Shown one piece after another: positions 1 to 12,431 of a stretch of DNA of 64,000 bases; position 1 is the first letter of the stretch; each line of letters starts with the position of its first letter. Below the pieces are notes generated by a model. The model made no database searches. It saw only the letters and a list, made by a program, of their open reading frames with translations, and was not told the DNA's origin. The translations under genes and the position numbers were made by a program. The stretch comes from Coenobita brevimanus. Lineage: Eukaryota > Arthropoda > Malacostraca > Decapoda > Coenobitidae. The stretch spans positions 310,001 through 374,000 of the forward strand of contig JAVRFU010000132.1 in NCBI GenBank assembly GCA_032717465.1, read 5' to 3'.

Positions 1-1500
1 CACTGCTCTCACTCTTAACTTTTCATTTCATGCCACACCATAGTCTCACACACTCTTTCATGTAAGCCTCGTGCAGCTGCAGCACTCAAGCCTCTGTTTC
101 TTATCAAGGCCTTCATTACACCAGCTACTCTCTTTCCTTGTGTCACTTTACTTTCAACTTCTTTTGCACATTTTCCTCTCTTTTCTATCACTATACCGAG
201 GTATTTGAACACTTCACCAATTCTAGTCTCTCTCCATTCACTGTAACATCACACTGGGAGTCACCTTCTCTCTTAATAACCATCACTTTACTCTTTTGTA
301 CATTTACTCTCAAGGCACAATGCTCTCAGACATCAATAAAACACTGCACTAGTCTACCGTGTTCTTGTCCGGTATTTGCAAGTAGTACTGCATCATCAGC
401 ATACAACAAATTTGAGATATTCCATCCATCACCATTCATTACCAATGCCATCCCTCTCTCCATTACTCATGTTTTTACTTCTCTCATCACCCCATCCATG
501 TATATATATATTGAACAACCATGGAGACATCACACAACCTTGTTGCATGCCCACACCAATGGTGAACCATTCACTTAGATGCCCATTAACCCTTACTCAT
601 GCTTCACTACCATCATAAAATCTCTTGACGGCACCTAGCAGCTTACCATCTACACTGTACACATGCAAAACTTTCCACAATCCTTCTCTGTCTATTTTGT
701 CATATGCTTTTTCCAGATCCACAAATGTCATAAACACCTTATGGTCCTTCTCACAAGCCTTCTTTGCTATCTGTCTCACTGCAGATATATGATCCACACA
801 TCCTCTGCCACTCCAAAAGCCACCCTGTTCATCACTGACTAGGACTTCTGATATCTCTCTTACTTTCCCTATAATAATTCTTCCATATATCTTCCCTACC
901 ACACTCAATAAATTTTGCCATGATAATTCTTGCACTCACTTGGCTCATCTTTATTTTTGTACAGGGGGTACAAGCACAGCCTTTTTCCCCTCTGCTGGCA
1001 CAGTTTCACTCATTGATGCCCTCCAACAAGCACTTCATTCCATTCTCTCCACTACACTTAATCATCTCAGTATACACATTATCAACCCCAGCTGCTTTCC
1101 CATTTTTCTTCCGCTTCACAGCACTCTTCACCTGTGTGAGTGTCACGTTTCCTGGCACTGCATTCCTTCTCTGCACACCCCCAAAACCAGTCATGTTTAC
1201 AGCCACTCTGCTCTCTCTATTCCCATTCATCAGGCTCTCAAAATATTCTTTCCATCTGGTCTGTATTTCATCCCCATGGGTTAATAATCTACCACTTACA
1301 TCCTTCACACTTTCACGTTTCTTTCCACTGTCACTTCTACATTTCCACACCTTTTTCCAGAAAAACTTCCTATTTTCAGAGTAGTTGGCATTCAATTTTC
1401 TTCATAGATCATCATTTACCTCCTTCTTTTTCCTCTTTACTAGTCTCTTTACGTGCTTCTTGCTCTCAGTATATTCAGTTCTTATTTCAACTTAACCCTT
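1..1500 (-). pseudogene. RTE-like LINE ORF2 fragment (linker and reverse transcriptase)
   Basis: Remnant of a non-LTR retrotransposon polyprotein read on the minus strand in several frames. About 1006-1395 encodes the linker between endonuclease and RT, with a GKAAGVDNV motif as in RTE elements. About 597-935 encodes RT fingers and motif A (VGKIYGRI, DEQGGFWSGR, FVDLEKAYDKI, catalytic Asp kept), and 15-212 the thumb region (FKYLGIVI). Stops and frameshifts separate the parts, and the endonuclease is absent, so the copy is 5' truncated. It continues past the left edge of the window. It is related to but distinct from the element at 5628-9115. Family assignment rests on motif recognition. Confidence 0.85.
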
Positions 1501-1629
1501 GACCTGTAACCACTTTAGCCACTATTCCTCTTTTCCTCCACTGCTCTCTTAACCTCATCATCCCTCCATGCTGTACCTTTCTTCTTTGTTGTTACTCTTA
1601 CCTTTGCTGTTACTCTTGCCATGATGATA

Positions 1630-1690
1630 TTAATAATAATAATAATAACAACAGTAATGATGATGATGATGATTATGATGATATTATAGT
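1630..1690. repeat. ATA/ATG trinucleotide tract
   Basis: Short imperfect tract of TAA, then ATG repeats at the 5' edge of the RTE fragment and just before the candidate exon at 1710. Confidence 0.8.
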
Positions 1691-1709
1691 ATTATGATTT
1701 TTCTGTCAG

Positions 1710-1850
1710 GTGTGGTGGGAGGGTCACTGTTTGGTGACTTTGAGGCTCAGCAAGTGTGTGGGTTCCATGCATCTTCATCTGGGAACACAACAAGTTGGAC
1801 CTGGGGCGCCACAGTTCCTCTGCAGGACCACACACTTGGCACACTGTATG
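1710..1850 (+). CDS. Candidate internal exon, possibly an upstream exon of SBP2
   Basis: A 141-nt open stretch preceded by a plausible acceptor (TTTTTCTGTCAG ending at 1709) and followed by a strong donor GTGAGT at 1851. Read in phase it begins 2 nt into a codon and ends with one leftover G. That fits the SBP2 exon at 20355, which begins with the last two bases of a codon (G+AA = Glu). The roughly 46 residues (including VGGSLFGDFEAQQVCGF) match no domain I recognise. Same strand and compatible phase suggest the same gene across an 18.5-kb intron, but phase agrees by chance one time in three. Confidence 0.4.
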
Positions 1851-1954
1851 GTGAGTACACTATAGCCAGCTTGTTTTTTCATGTAATGAAAGTGGGTCAC
1901 ACACACAACATTCACTGTATAGTGAATATGGTGCCTGTCTGGCATCTATACCAT

Positions 1955-2215
1955 TCTGCTTTACCCTGACATAAAATTGTCATCTCCCCATACTGACTGA
2001 TGTGGTGTAACAAGATTAACAGTGGAATATCATGCTATATTCTGTTCAGTATAACTTGGCCTAAAATTGCCATCTCTCTGCCTCGAGTGTTGAGTGATAG
2101 CAGTAGTTTAACAAAGGAATATGGTGGTAGTCCTGAAAATTTGCTGTGGAAGGGATGTAGAGCTTTATAATTGTTGTCATTGAACTACAGACAGGAAATA
2201 AGCTGAAAAATTATG
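1955..2215 (-). repeat. Two degenerate copies of the TAACTTGG MITE-like family
   Basis: Two adjacent partial copies of a dispersed ~200-bp family. Each contains the end motif ATAAAATTGTCATCTC or CTAAAATTGCCATCTC, followed by the GTGTAACA...GGAATAT core seen at 26380, 27172 and 47085. Confidence 0.6.
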
Positions 2216-2322
2216 AAAGTCTCTTCCAAGTTAAGATGAACAAATTGTAGTCCGTTTATCTGTAAAGCATCTCTTAGTATTTAATATAATATCTGGTATA
2301 TCAGGCATTTTGTTGAGATATA

Positions 2323-2590
2323 CAGGGTGTCCTGCAAGAGTTTTCAAAAACTTAAGGAGATTATTCTAAGGGTAAAATTGAGTAAAAAAATGCTGTCACC
2401 TGGCCCAGTTCTGAGCCATTACAGAGCTACAGTTACTGATGACCTGATGGTTGAAAGTGGTCTTCCTCATAATTAGCCCATAAGGCCATTGTAACTGTGG
2501 CTCTGTAATGGCTGAGAATGGGACCCATCTTGATACAGCATTTTTTTACTCAGACCTCCTGAGTTCTGAAATGTGCCACAGAATATCCTG
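2323..2590. mobile_element. Foldback MITE with CAGG...CCTG ends and TA target site
   Basis: The 268-bp unit begins CAGGGTGTCCTGC after TA and ends with the partial reverse complement (GAATATCCTG) before TA. Internal halves also pair: the stretch near 2412-2440 (GAGCCATTACAGAGC) is mirrored near 2487-2505 (GGCTCTGTAATGGC), and TGAGTAAAAAAATGCTG is mirrored by CAGCATTTTTTTACTCA. The TA duplication and extended inverted repeat fit a non-autonomous Tc1/mariner-type element. It has no coding capacity. Confidence 0.7.
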
Positions 2591-2719
2591 TATATGAAAA
2601 TTTACTTAACCTCTCCTGTGTGGTGATTTCTTTTTTATTCTCTTCCTGCTGTCTTAAGGTTGTTTTATTCAGGCTAGGGAAGACTTTTTGACTTGGAGGA
2701 ATGAAATTTAATATCCATC

Positions 2720-5014
2720 ATAAGGCAAGGGATCCGAGAAAGAAACAAGCTTCAAAGAAAGTGTGCCAAGAAACCCATTACGTACGGTGCAGAGTATCGC
2801 AGACTGTGCAATGAAATCACAGCTAAAATCAGAGAGGCAAAGTCAGATTACTATAAGAATAAAATAAGTGAAAATATAGGTAACAGTAAAAAAACCTGGT
2901 GTATATTAAACTCCATCCTTAATAAGCCGTCTTCATGACAAAGAAACAATTGCTTTTATTTAGTAAACAATAATGAGGTATATGAACCTAAGGAAGTAGC
3001 TGACCATTTTAATAATTACTTTGTCAGTGTTGTTAAGAAACTTGCTGAGTCTGTTGGAGAGTCTGAGGTTAATTTCTATTCATATTTACACGATAGGCAA
3101 GACAGTGTATTCGTTTTGTCACCTACTACTGAACATGAAGTTAGACTATAAAAAATCTATGGAATGTTGGTCCCAGATATGACGATATCCTCATGTCCAT
3201 CGTTAAGGAAATAATGGCCAGTCTAGTTCCTGTACCTGTCTTCCTCTTTAATTTATCTTTTGAAACTGGAAAGTTTCCTGACATGTTGAAATTGGCCAAA
3301 GCCATTCCAGTTTTTAAATCTGGTGATCGTAAGCTGTTAAGCAATAATCGCCCTATCTCAGTCCTGCCAGCAATCAGTAAGATAATAGAGAAATTGGTTT
3401 ATGGTAGGTTAATTCAGTTTTACACCAACAACAATATTATCACTGATTCACAATTTGGATTTAGGGAAAAATTGTCTACCGAGAGTGCTTTGCTGTCATT
3501 CACCAAGGACATGCTGACTTCATTTGATGAAAATAAATTTACTATGGGTGTATTTCTAGATCTGGCTAAGGCATTTGATACTGTAAATCACTCTGTATTA
3601 CTAAAGAAGCTGGACCACTATGGTATACGAGGCACTTCAAATCAATGGTTTGCTTCCTACTTAGCCAATCGCAAACAGTTTGTGCAATACAAACAGTGCC
3701 AGTCTATCTGTATGCCAGTAGAATCTGGAGTTCCCCAGGGGTCGGTGTTAGGACCACTCTTGTTTATTTTGTACATAAATGACATCGTGTACGCTACCTC
3801 ACATATGAAGCCAGTACTATTTGCTGATGATAGTCCCTTTTATGCCAGCCACCAAAATCTCAATGAACTAACAAATGTTGTAAATAGCAGCCTAACAGAT
3901 ATTAAAAAATAGATAACAAGCAACAAACTCACACTAAACGTAGGCAAATCTCATTACATTATATTTAGAAGGACACAAAGCATTGCAAATCAACCCAACA
4001 TCTACATAGGTGCCCAGTCAATTGAAAGAGTGGACAGTATAAAATTCCTTGGTGTTATAATTGATGAACGTTTGTCATGGCATTTACATATCCAGTATCT
4101 CCATACAAAGATTAGCAAACAGTGTGGTATCATGTACCAAATTTGTGATCAACTAACAACACAGTCTTTTAAGCTCATTTATTACTTGCTGATTTTTCCT
4201 TTATTGTTTTATTGTAACAATGTATGGAGTGGTGCTCATATGACACAATTCTATCTGTCTATCTATCTATCTATAGCCCGACGCCCTAATCCCGCCAAGG
4301 GTGGCCGCAGACAAAACACCTCCAAGTCACTCTGTCACCCACCATTTGATTACCCTCCCCCCAACTCACCCCCTCCCTCATATACCTCTCAACTCCATCC
4401 CTCCACCTCATCCTCGGTCTACCCCTCCCTCTCCCTCCCTCCACCTCACCTACATACACCCTCTTAGTCAGTCTTTCATTCTCCATTCTCTCCATATGTC
4501 CAAACCACCTCAGTGTATTTCTCCTAATCTTCTCAACCACATCCACATCCACCCCACAACGTTCCTTCACTTCTTCATTCGTCAACCTGTCCCTCCATGT
4601 TACTCTACATGCTCCTCTCAAGTAACTCAATTAAACCGCTTATTTATAGCCCAAAAGAAATCGGTCCGTATAATGGAAAACTTACGCAATTATGACCACA
4701 CTAATCCATCTTTCAAGTAATTGGGTATCCTAAAATTGCTTGATATAAAGTCCTACTGCACTGCTCTATTTGTTTACAAGTCTTTGCACAACCTATCATT
4801 TAACAGTTACTTCGATTTGAATATGAATGATCGGTATAATCTCCGAAATAACTGTAATCTAAAAATACCAGTCATGGCTTCAACCCAGTCCCAGTCACAT
4901 ATCACTTATCAGGGACCCAAAGTTTGGAATGGTATCCTAATGGCCATTGAGGAACTAAGTGAGGCTGTATCTTTCAAATCTTCTTATAAATCTTACTTGC
5001 TATCAAAGTACTAA
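2720..5014 (+). pseudogene. CR1/Jockey-like LINE (family D) ORF2, interrupted
   Basis: Non-LTR retrotransposon ORF2 lacking its endonuclease. 2800-3180 is the pre-RT linker with stops. 3193-3912 encodes the RT core: NNRPISVLPAISKIIEK, motif A FLDLAKAFDTVNH, motif B SGVPQGSVLGPLL, motif C LFADDS (both catalytic Asp present). A stop follows at 3912, then SIKFLGVIID and the thumb to about 4242. The C-terminal region resumes at 4633 and ends at 5014. The gap at 4251-4624 is a LINE C insertion, and skipping it restores continuity in the thumb/C-terminal region. A TTG/TTA-rich tail follows to about 5100. Dead copy. Confidence 0.85.
4251..4624 (-). mobile_element. 5'-truncated LINE C insertion with GATA tail
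   Basis: Minus-strand 3' end of an RTE-like LINE. The ORF2 C-terminus (RRNTLRWFGHMERMENERL, then RGRGRPRMRWRDGVERYM, ending FVCGHPWRD) is followed by a short 3' end and a (GATA)n tail at the low coordinate. It splits the LINE D ORF. Flanks 4243-4250 (ACACAATT) and 4625-4632 (ACTCAATT) are a likely 8-bp target duplication with one mismatch. The RWFGHVERM motif is the common C-terminal signature of this LINE group. Confidence 0.85.
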
Positions 5015-5112
5015 ATCTTCAAATTAGTTGACTTTCATTGTTATTGTTATTATTGTTGTTGTTGTAGTTATTCTTATTATGACCATTATTACTGGTATTA
5101 ATATAAAAGTTA

Positions 5113-5585
5113 CTGCGTGACAGTATTGTGATACCAACTCTAACGTACGGAAGTGAAGCTTGGACGTTGTTGGAAGGACACAAGTCAAGAGTGAGAGCAG
5201 TGGAAATGAGTTATTTAAAAGGAGCCTGTGGAGTCACATGGAGAGACAGGCTGACGAATGAGGATATAAAGGAGCGTTGTGGTGTTGATGTGGATGTGAT
5301 AGAAAGCGTTATGAGGAACACACTGAGGTGGTTTGGCCATGTGGAGAGGATGGAGGGTGAAAGACTGACGAAGAGAGTGTATGTGAGTGAGGTGGAGGGG
5401 GAAAGAGGGAGGGGGAGGCCGAGGATGAGATGGAGGGATGGGGTGGAGAGATATATGAGAGAAGGGGGTGTGAGCTGGGAGCAGGGGAGTGAAATGGCAG
5501 GGGACAGGGTGACTTGGAGGCGATTTGTTTGTGGCCACCCCAAACGGGATTGAGGCGTCTGGCAATAGATAGATAGATAGATAGA
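5113..5585 (+). pseudogene. LINE C ORF2 C-terminus with GATA tail
   Basis: Plus-strand 5'-truncated copy of LINE C with one open frame of 141 codons, from the thumb (IPTLTYGSEAWTLLEGHKS) through RRNTLRWFGHVER-type motifs to FVCGHPKRD. The stop is followed after a few bases by GGCGTCTGGCAATAGATAGA and a GATA tail ending at 5585. This intact C-terminus is the best reference in the window for the family's 3' end, which recurs many times. No clear target duplication was found. Confidence 0.85.
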
Positions 5586-5627
5586 CCTCCGTTTTGTTGT
5601 AGTGCTATCTTGTATATACCCTTTATT

Positions 5628-8600
5628 CTATCTATCTATCTATATACCTAGGCTGCTTCCCCAAGGAAAGGGAGGTAGCCGAGACAGCACGACACACTCC
5701 CCATTTACTCATCCATTCAAACACAGTCATTCGCATCTTAGCCCCAAAGGAAGAACGGACAGATCCTCACCGCACCACACTGCACAAGGGTCAACTGCGC
5801 AATGGAATCAGTGACATCCGCAGCAGAGCCCGACAGCAGAACTGGTTTACCCCTGCCACATCATAACAGACCCATCCCCTTACCCGCACCTGACCTGACT
5901 AGCTGATCAGACCAAATGCGGGAAAATATCCCCTCAGGGCTGCGTCATCACTTATTCATTCACAATTTCTCTCCATTTATTTCTGTCACGCACAGCCACT
6001 CTTCCTTGCTCAACAAACATTCCTCTCGCATCCAGTGCTCTCTTCACACTGTCCATCCATCCTATTCGTGGTCTTCCTCTCAGCCTTACACCTCTCACAT
6101 CAGATCTAGTTATCTTTTTCACCAATCGCTCATTATCCATTCTCTCCATATGCCCAAACCATCGCAACACCCTCTAATCAACTCTACCAGCCATCTCCCG
6201 AACAACTCCAGTTCTCCTTCGCACTTCATCATTTCGCACTCGATCCATACGCGTCACTCCACACATACTCCTCAGACACCTCATCTCCATTACATTCAAA
6301 CTTTTCCTCTCTGCTACACCCATATTCCATGTTTCAGCCCCATATAATGCAGTCGGTACCACAACACCCTCATACAACCTTCTCTTTACATCCATTCCAA
6401 GCGAACGACATTTAAACACTTTTTTCATTCCTCCCAGCACCTTTCCTACTTCATTTATTCTAAACTTCACTTCTGCATCTATTCTTCCATCCACAGCAAC
6501 ATGTGACCCTAGATATTTAAAACAATCTACCTCCTCAAGCAACTCACCATTCAAAACTATATTCATCCCCCTACCATCTATCAACCTCGTACACTTCATC
6601 ACTTTACTCTTATTCTCATTCACTTTCAATTTCCTCCTTTCACATACCCTTCCAAACTCCTCTACTAACTGTCTCAATCTCTCCTCTGAATCAGTCACCA
6701 GTGCAGTATCATCTGCAAACAGCAGCTGCTTCAGATTCCACTCTCCACCATCAACATTCACCAGACTCAGACCTCCACCTAAAACTCTTGCATTCACCTC
6801 CCTTACAACACCATCCATGTAAATATTAAACAACCAAGGCGACATCACATCCCTGTCGCAGCCCCACTCTCACAGGAAACCAATCACTCACAGCATTTCC
6901 CACTCTTACACACGCTCTACTATTTACATAAAAACTTTTCACCCCTTTTAGTAACCTACCATCAAGTCCATACAATCTTAAAACAGTCCACAAAGCCTCC
7001 CTATAAATTCTATCATACGCTTTCTCTAAATACGTAAATGCCCAAAACACATCCTTGCCTTTCGCTAAATACTTTTCACACACTTGTCTCACAGCAAACA
7101 CCTGATCAACGCATCCCTCCCTCTCCTAAAGCCACACTGCTCATCACCAATCACTCCCTCTGTACCCTCTCTAACTCTCATAATTAACACTCTACCATAC
7201 ACCTTACCTACAACACTCAACAGACTTATACCCCTAAAGCTAGTACATTCATACTTATCACCCTTGCCTTTATACAACGGGACCACACAAGCACTTGCCC
7301 AGTCAATTGGCACCATACCTTTCTCAGAGCACACATTCAACAATCTTACTAACCAGTCAACAATAGTCACTCCACCACCCTTCAGGCATTCCACAGCACA
7401 CCCATCCATACCTGCAGCTTTCCCTATTTTCATCTCCTTTACTGCCTTCTCCACTTCCTCCTTCGTGATCAAAGAGTCATTCAACTCTTCCAACACATTT
7501 ATTCCTTGCACCCTTCCATCTGCCACAATCTCAGCCACCCTTTCCTCCTCTACATTTAACAGTCTTTCAAAATACTCTGCCCATCCCTTCCTTACTGCAT
7601 CCATCTCAATTAACATCCTTCCATCCTCTGCTTTTACTCGTTCTTCCTTCCCAGACTCTCCCTTTCGCACCCTTTTCACCTTCCAAAACATTTTCTTATT
7701 CTGTTGAAAATTCTCTGTCAGCCGCCTACCCCACCTCTCATCTGCTGCCACTTTAGCATCACGCACAGCCCTTCTCGCTCTATTCCTCTTTTCCTTATAC
7801 CTTTCATATGACATCTCATCCTTCCTCTGCAGCCACACTTCATATGCATGTCTCTTCTCAGCCACATCCATAATTACTTCCTCGCACCACCATTCACTTC
7901 CTTTTCTTACACCACCACCCACACGTCTCACACCACACGCCTCTTCTGCATGCCCCACCACAGCACTCTTAAACAACTGCCATTCCTCCTCCACGCTGCC
8001 ATTTTCCCGATCTTTCACTGCGTTCCACTCTTCTTTCAATTTCTCCTGATACTCTATCTTTTTCTCTCTTTTATCCAGCTCACTCACTTTCAAAACCTCC
8101 CTGCCACACCTAACCCTCCTAGCTCTCACCCATCTCTTACCTACTCTTAACTTTCCCTCCACCAGGTAGTGGTCAGTCATACCTCCACCCTCTCCTCTCA
8201 GAACTCTCACATCCAACAATCTTCCTATTACATTCCTAGACACAACCACATAGTCCATCAGTGCTCTATCAACAACCCTTCCACCCTCCTGTCTCACCCA
8301 TGTATACTTATAAATATCTTTCTTCTCAAACAGCATATTCCCAATCACCATCTCTCGCTCAACACACATCGCTATCATTCGTTCCCCATTTTCATTTCTT
8401 CCAGGCACACCATGCATACCAACTACACCTTCAACTGCTACATTTCCCACTCTAGCATTCAGATCACCCATCATTATCACATTCACATTCACTCCAAAAC
8501 TCTGCAGACACTGATCAACATCATTCCAGAAAGACTCCCTCTCTTCTTCATCCCTTTCACTACCAAGCCTATATGCACTCACAAACACCCACAACTCACG

Positions 8601-9115
8601 TTCAAATTTCGCTTTCACCCACATCAGTCTCGGTGACACCTCCTTCCATTCAGTCACACACTGCTGTACTTCCGGACTCACTAACAAGGTCACACCTTCT
8701 CTTGCCCTTCCACTATCAACACCTGACAATCTTCCATTCACGCTTCCAAACATAGACTCACCCTTCCCTTTCATCTTCGTTTCACTCAAAGCTGACACAT
8801 CCAACTTTCTTCTCACAAACATTCTCCCAATCTCCTCCCTTTTAGCCTCAATCGTACTACATCCAAGCACATTCATAGACCCAATCTTCAAGGTACGGGG
8901 ATAACTCCATCCCCCATCCCTTTCTCTGGCCTGTCTCTTTTTAGGAACTAAAAAACAGAGGAGGGGGTCCCTAGTCCCCTCACACTGCCCCTTTTAGTCG
9001 CCTTTTACGTCACGCAGGGAATACGATGGCAGTATTCTTCCTAACACAACCTGGCCGCAGAGTAGTAGTACCACCCCATTGTGCGGCCAGATTGTGTCCC
9101 CCCTGCCACAAGGGG
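5628..9115 (-). mobile_element. Nearly full-length RTE-like LINE (family A)
   Basis: Minus-strand element of about 3.5 kb. It has a GC-rich 5' leader (8892-9115, containing a C/G hairpin near 9100), a single ORF with endonuclease and reverse transcriptase, a ~300-bp 3' end (5640-5950), and a (TAGA)n tail at 5628-5643. The 3' terminal ~118 bp recurs as an independent insertion at 19789-19906 with a target duplication, which fixes the 3' boundary. The 5' boundary abuts the 16-bp minisatellite and is less certain. No duplication was found around this copy. Confidence 0.8.
5952..8891 (-). pseudogene. LINE A polyprotein: AP-like endonuclease plus reverse transcriptase, frameshifted
   Basis: The start Met at 8891 opens an exonuclease-endonuclease-phosphatase domain: MKIGSMNVLG, SETKMKG, MGDLNARVG, DRALMDYVVV and TDHYLVE are its catalytic blocks. 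A ~250-residue basic linker follows, then RT (GKAAGMDG, LLSVVGKVYGRV, EQCGFRRGRD). Frame changes near 7100 and 6840 break the RT. Motif A reads FTYLEKAYDRI where FxD is expected, so a catalytic Asp appears replaced by Tyr. Motif C LLFADDTAL is intact. The C-terminus (6174-6848, then 5952-6170) carries LRWFGHMERMDNERLVKK and GRPRIGW. The enzyme would nick DNA and copy RNA by target-primed reverse transcription; this copy is inactive. Confidence 0.9.
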
Positions 9116-9117
9116 GG

Positions 9118-11488
9118 GCACTGATACACACAGCCACTGATACACGCAGGCACAAATACACACAGGCACTGATACACACAGCCACTGATACACGCAGGCA
9201 CTGATACAAATAGGCACTATACACACAGGCACTGATACACACAGGGAATGATACACACAGGCACTGATACACACATGCACTGATACACGCAGGCACAAAT
9301 ACACACAGGCACTGATACACACAGGCACTGATAGACGCAGGCACTGATACACACAGGTACTGATACAAACAGGCACTGATACACACAGGCACTGATACGA
9401 ACAGGCACTGATACAAACAGGCACTGATACACACAGGCACTGATACAAACAGGCACTGATACACACAGGCACTGATACACACAGGCACTGATACACACAG
9501 GCACTGATACACACAGGCACTGATACACGCAGGCAATGATACACGCAGGCACTGATGCACACAGGCACTGATACACACAGGAACTGATACACACAGGCAC
9601 AAATACACACAGGCACTGATACACTCAGGCACTGATAGACGCAGGCACTGATGCAAACAGGCACTGATACACACAGGCACTGATACACACTGGCACTGAT
9701 ACACACTGGCACTGATACACACTGGCACTGATACACACTGGCACTGATACACACTGGCACTGATACACACAGGCACTGATACACACTGGCACTGATACAC
9801 ACTGGCACTGATACACACTGGCACTGATACACACAGGCACTGATACACACTGGCACTGATACACACTGGCACTGATACACACTGGCACTGATACACACAG
9901 GCACTGATTCACACTGGCACTGATACACACTGGCACTGATACACACTGGCACTGATACACACTGGCACTGATACACACTGGCACTGATTCACACAGGCAC
10001 TGATACACACAGGCACTGATACACACAGGCACTGATACACACAGCCACTGATACACACTGGCACTGATACACACAGGCACTGATTCACACAGGCACTGAT
10101 TCACACAGGCACTGATACACACAGGCACTGATACACACAGGCACTGATACACACAGGCACTGATACACACAGCCACTGATACACACAGCCACTGATACAC
10201 ACAGGCACTGATACACACTGGCACTGATACACACAGGCACTGATACACACAGCCACTGATACACACAGCCACTGATACACACAGCCACTGATACACACAG
10301 CCACTGATACACGCAGGCACTGATACACACAGGCACTGATACACACAGGCACTGATACACACTGGCACTGATACACACTGGCACTGATTCACACAGCCAC
10401 TGATACACACTGGCACTGATACACACAGGCACTGATTCACACAGGCACTGATACACACAGGCACTGATACACACTGGCACTGATACACACAGGCACTGAT
10501 ACACACTGGCACTGATACACACTGGCACTGATACACACTGGCACTGATACACACAGGCACTGATTCACACAGGCACTAATAGGCACTGATACACACTGGC
10601 ACTGATACACACAGGGACTGATTCACACAGGCACTGATACACACAGGCACTGATACACACAGGCACTGATACACACAGGCACTGATACACACTGGCACTG
10701 ATACACACAGGCACTGATACACACAGGCACTGATACACACTGGCACTGATACACACTGGCACTGATACACACAGGCACTGATACACACTGGCACTGATAC
10801 ACACTGGCACTGATACACACTGGCACTGATACACACTGGCACTGATACACACAGGCACTGATACACACTGGCACTGATACACACTGGCACTGATACACAC
10901 AGGCACTGATACACACTGGCACTGATACACACAGGCACTGATACACACTGGCACTGATTCACACAGGCACTGATACAAACTGGCACTGATACACACTGGC
11001 ACTTATACACACAGGCACTGATACACACTGGCACTGATTCACACAGGCACTGATACACACTGGCACTGATACACACTGGCACTGATACACACAGGCACTG
11101 ATACACACTGGCACTGATACACACAGGCACTGATACACACTGGCACTGATACACACAGGCACTGATTCACACAGGCACTAATAGGCACTGATACACACTG
11201 GCACTGATACACACAGGCACTAATAGGCACTGATACACACTGGCACTGATACACACAGGCACTGATACACACAGGCACTGATTCACACAGGCACTGATTC
11301 ACACAGGCACTGATACACACTGGCACTGATACACACTGGCACTGATACACACAGGCACTGATACACACTGGCACTGATACACACAGGCACTGATTCACAC
11401 AGGCACTAATAGGCACTGATACACACTGGCACTGATACACACAGGGACTGATTCACACAGCCACTGATTCACACAGGCACTGATACAA
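9118..11488. repeat. 16-bp minisatellite array, about 148 units
   Basis: Tandem array of GGCACTGATACACACA and single-base variants (TTCACACA, ACACACTG, CCACTG). The unit is 16 bp, so three units return to frame. Because the unit has no stop on the minus strand, all three minus frames stay open as Cys/Val/Ser repeats; these are not genes. The left third is more variable (ACAAACAGG, ACGCAGG). The irregular motif CACTAATAGGCACTG occurs near 10575, 11177, 11219 and 11405, with similar neighbouring variants about 830 bp apart, suggesting block duplication. A shorter array of the same unit lies at 44796-45045. Confidence 0.95.
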
Positions 11489-11540
11489 GCACACACCGTA
11501 GCACACACTACTGCACTTACACACATGCATATCCACGTTA

Positions 11541-11541
<1 letters not shown>

Positions 11542-11620
<79 letters not shown>

Positions 11621-11769
11621 ACTCTCTAATGGATCTTGTTGGTGTGGAAATGTGTTTATGTAACTGGTGGTGTGGGAGGTTGCCATGGTAACACAGAGGC
11701 ACTTGCCACCAGTCAAGCAAAGATTTTCTTAACGATATGCTTTTCCATAAGGCTGGTTAATATCCTTTT

Positions 11770-11853
<84 letters not shown>

Positions 11854-11985
11854 TCATTTACTAACATCCATACCCAAACCTCCATTCACACAGGCTCTGT
11901 GATCTTGTCCATCCCTCCACACGCTGTATCCCTCCCCAACACAGACACAGGCTCACCTACGTACAGACAGACAACTCAACACACA

Positions 11986-12022
<37 letters not shown>
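11542..12022. repeat. CA microsatellite cluster
   Basis: Pure (CA)n tracts at about 11542-11618, 11772-11850 and 11988-12022, separated by unique-looking CA-rich sequence. The first directly follows the 16-bp array, the same arrangement as at 44796-45150. Confidence 0.95.
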
Positions 12023-12025
<3 letters not shown>

Positions 12026-12258
12026 TACAAAGACAACCTAACACAGAACCACATACACGATAACATCTTCACAAATATCGATTCATCAACAGATACATAT
12101 CCTTAACTCGACACACAAAGTTCTATTTCTATACACATAGCCATATCTTTAAATACATCTAGTTATCCCTGAACGCATTAGGCCTCTCCGTCCCATGCAG
12201 AACTGCACTTACACACATGAAGATCCAGCTTAGACACAGCCACGTCTCCATACACACA

Positions 12259-12330
12259 GTGTTTGGGATAGATTAAAAGCATTTAATCTATCCCAAACAC
12301 TTAGTGTTTGGGATAGATTAAAAGCATTTA
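12259..12330. repeat. Perfect 19-bp hairpin followed by a direct repeat of its arm
   Basis: Arms 12259-12277 and 12282-12300 are exact reverse complements around the 4-nt loop AGCA. The left arm plus loop (27 bp) is repeated directly at 12304-12330. No transposon family recognised; it resembles a small foldback or replication-slippage product. Confidence 0.85.
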
Positions 12331-12431
12331 CTTGCCCGAGTGCCAGGGGGTTAACTCATCCTCTTGATGCCCACAGTGGGGGCGGAGGGACGTTGGTTAC
12401 AAGATTGTGACAACGTGAGTTAACTTTTACC

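Noticed and set aside
7084..8755. Plus-strand ORFs of 100-207 codons
   Set aside because: Antisense shadows of the LINE A polyprotein.
9118..11488. CRISPR-like regular repeats
   Set aside because: Units are contiguous with no unique spacers, and the genome is eukaryotic.
8994..11619. Long Cys/Val/Ser open frames on the minus strand, up to 311 codons
   Set aside because: Produced by the 16-bp repeat, open in all three frames with no start context, domain or splice signals.
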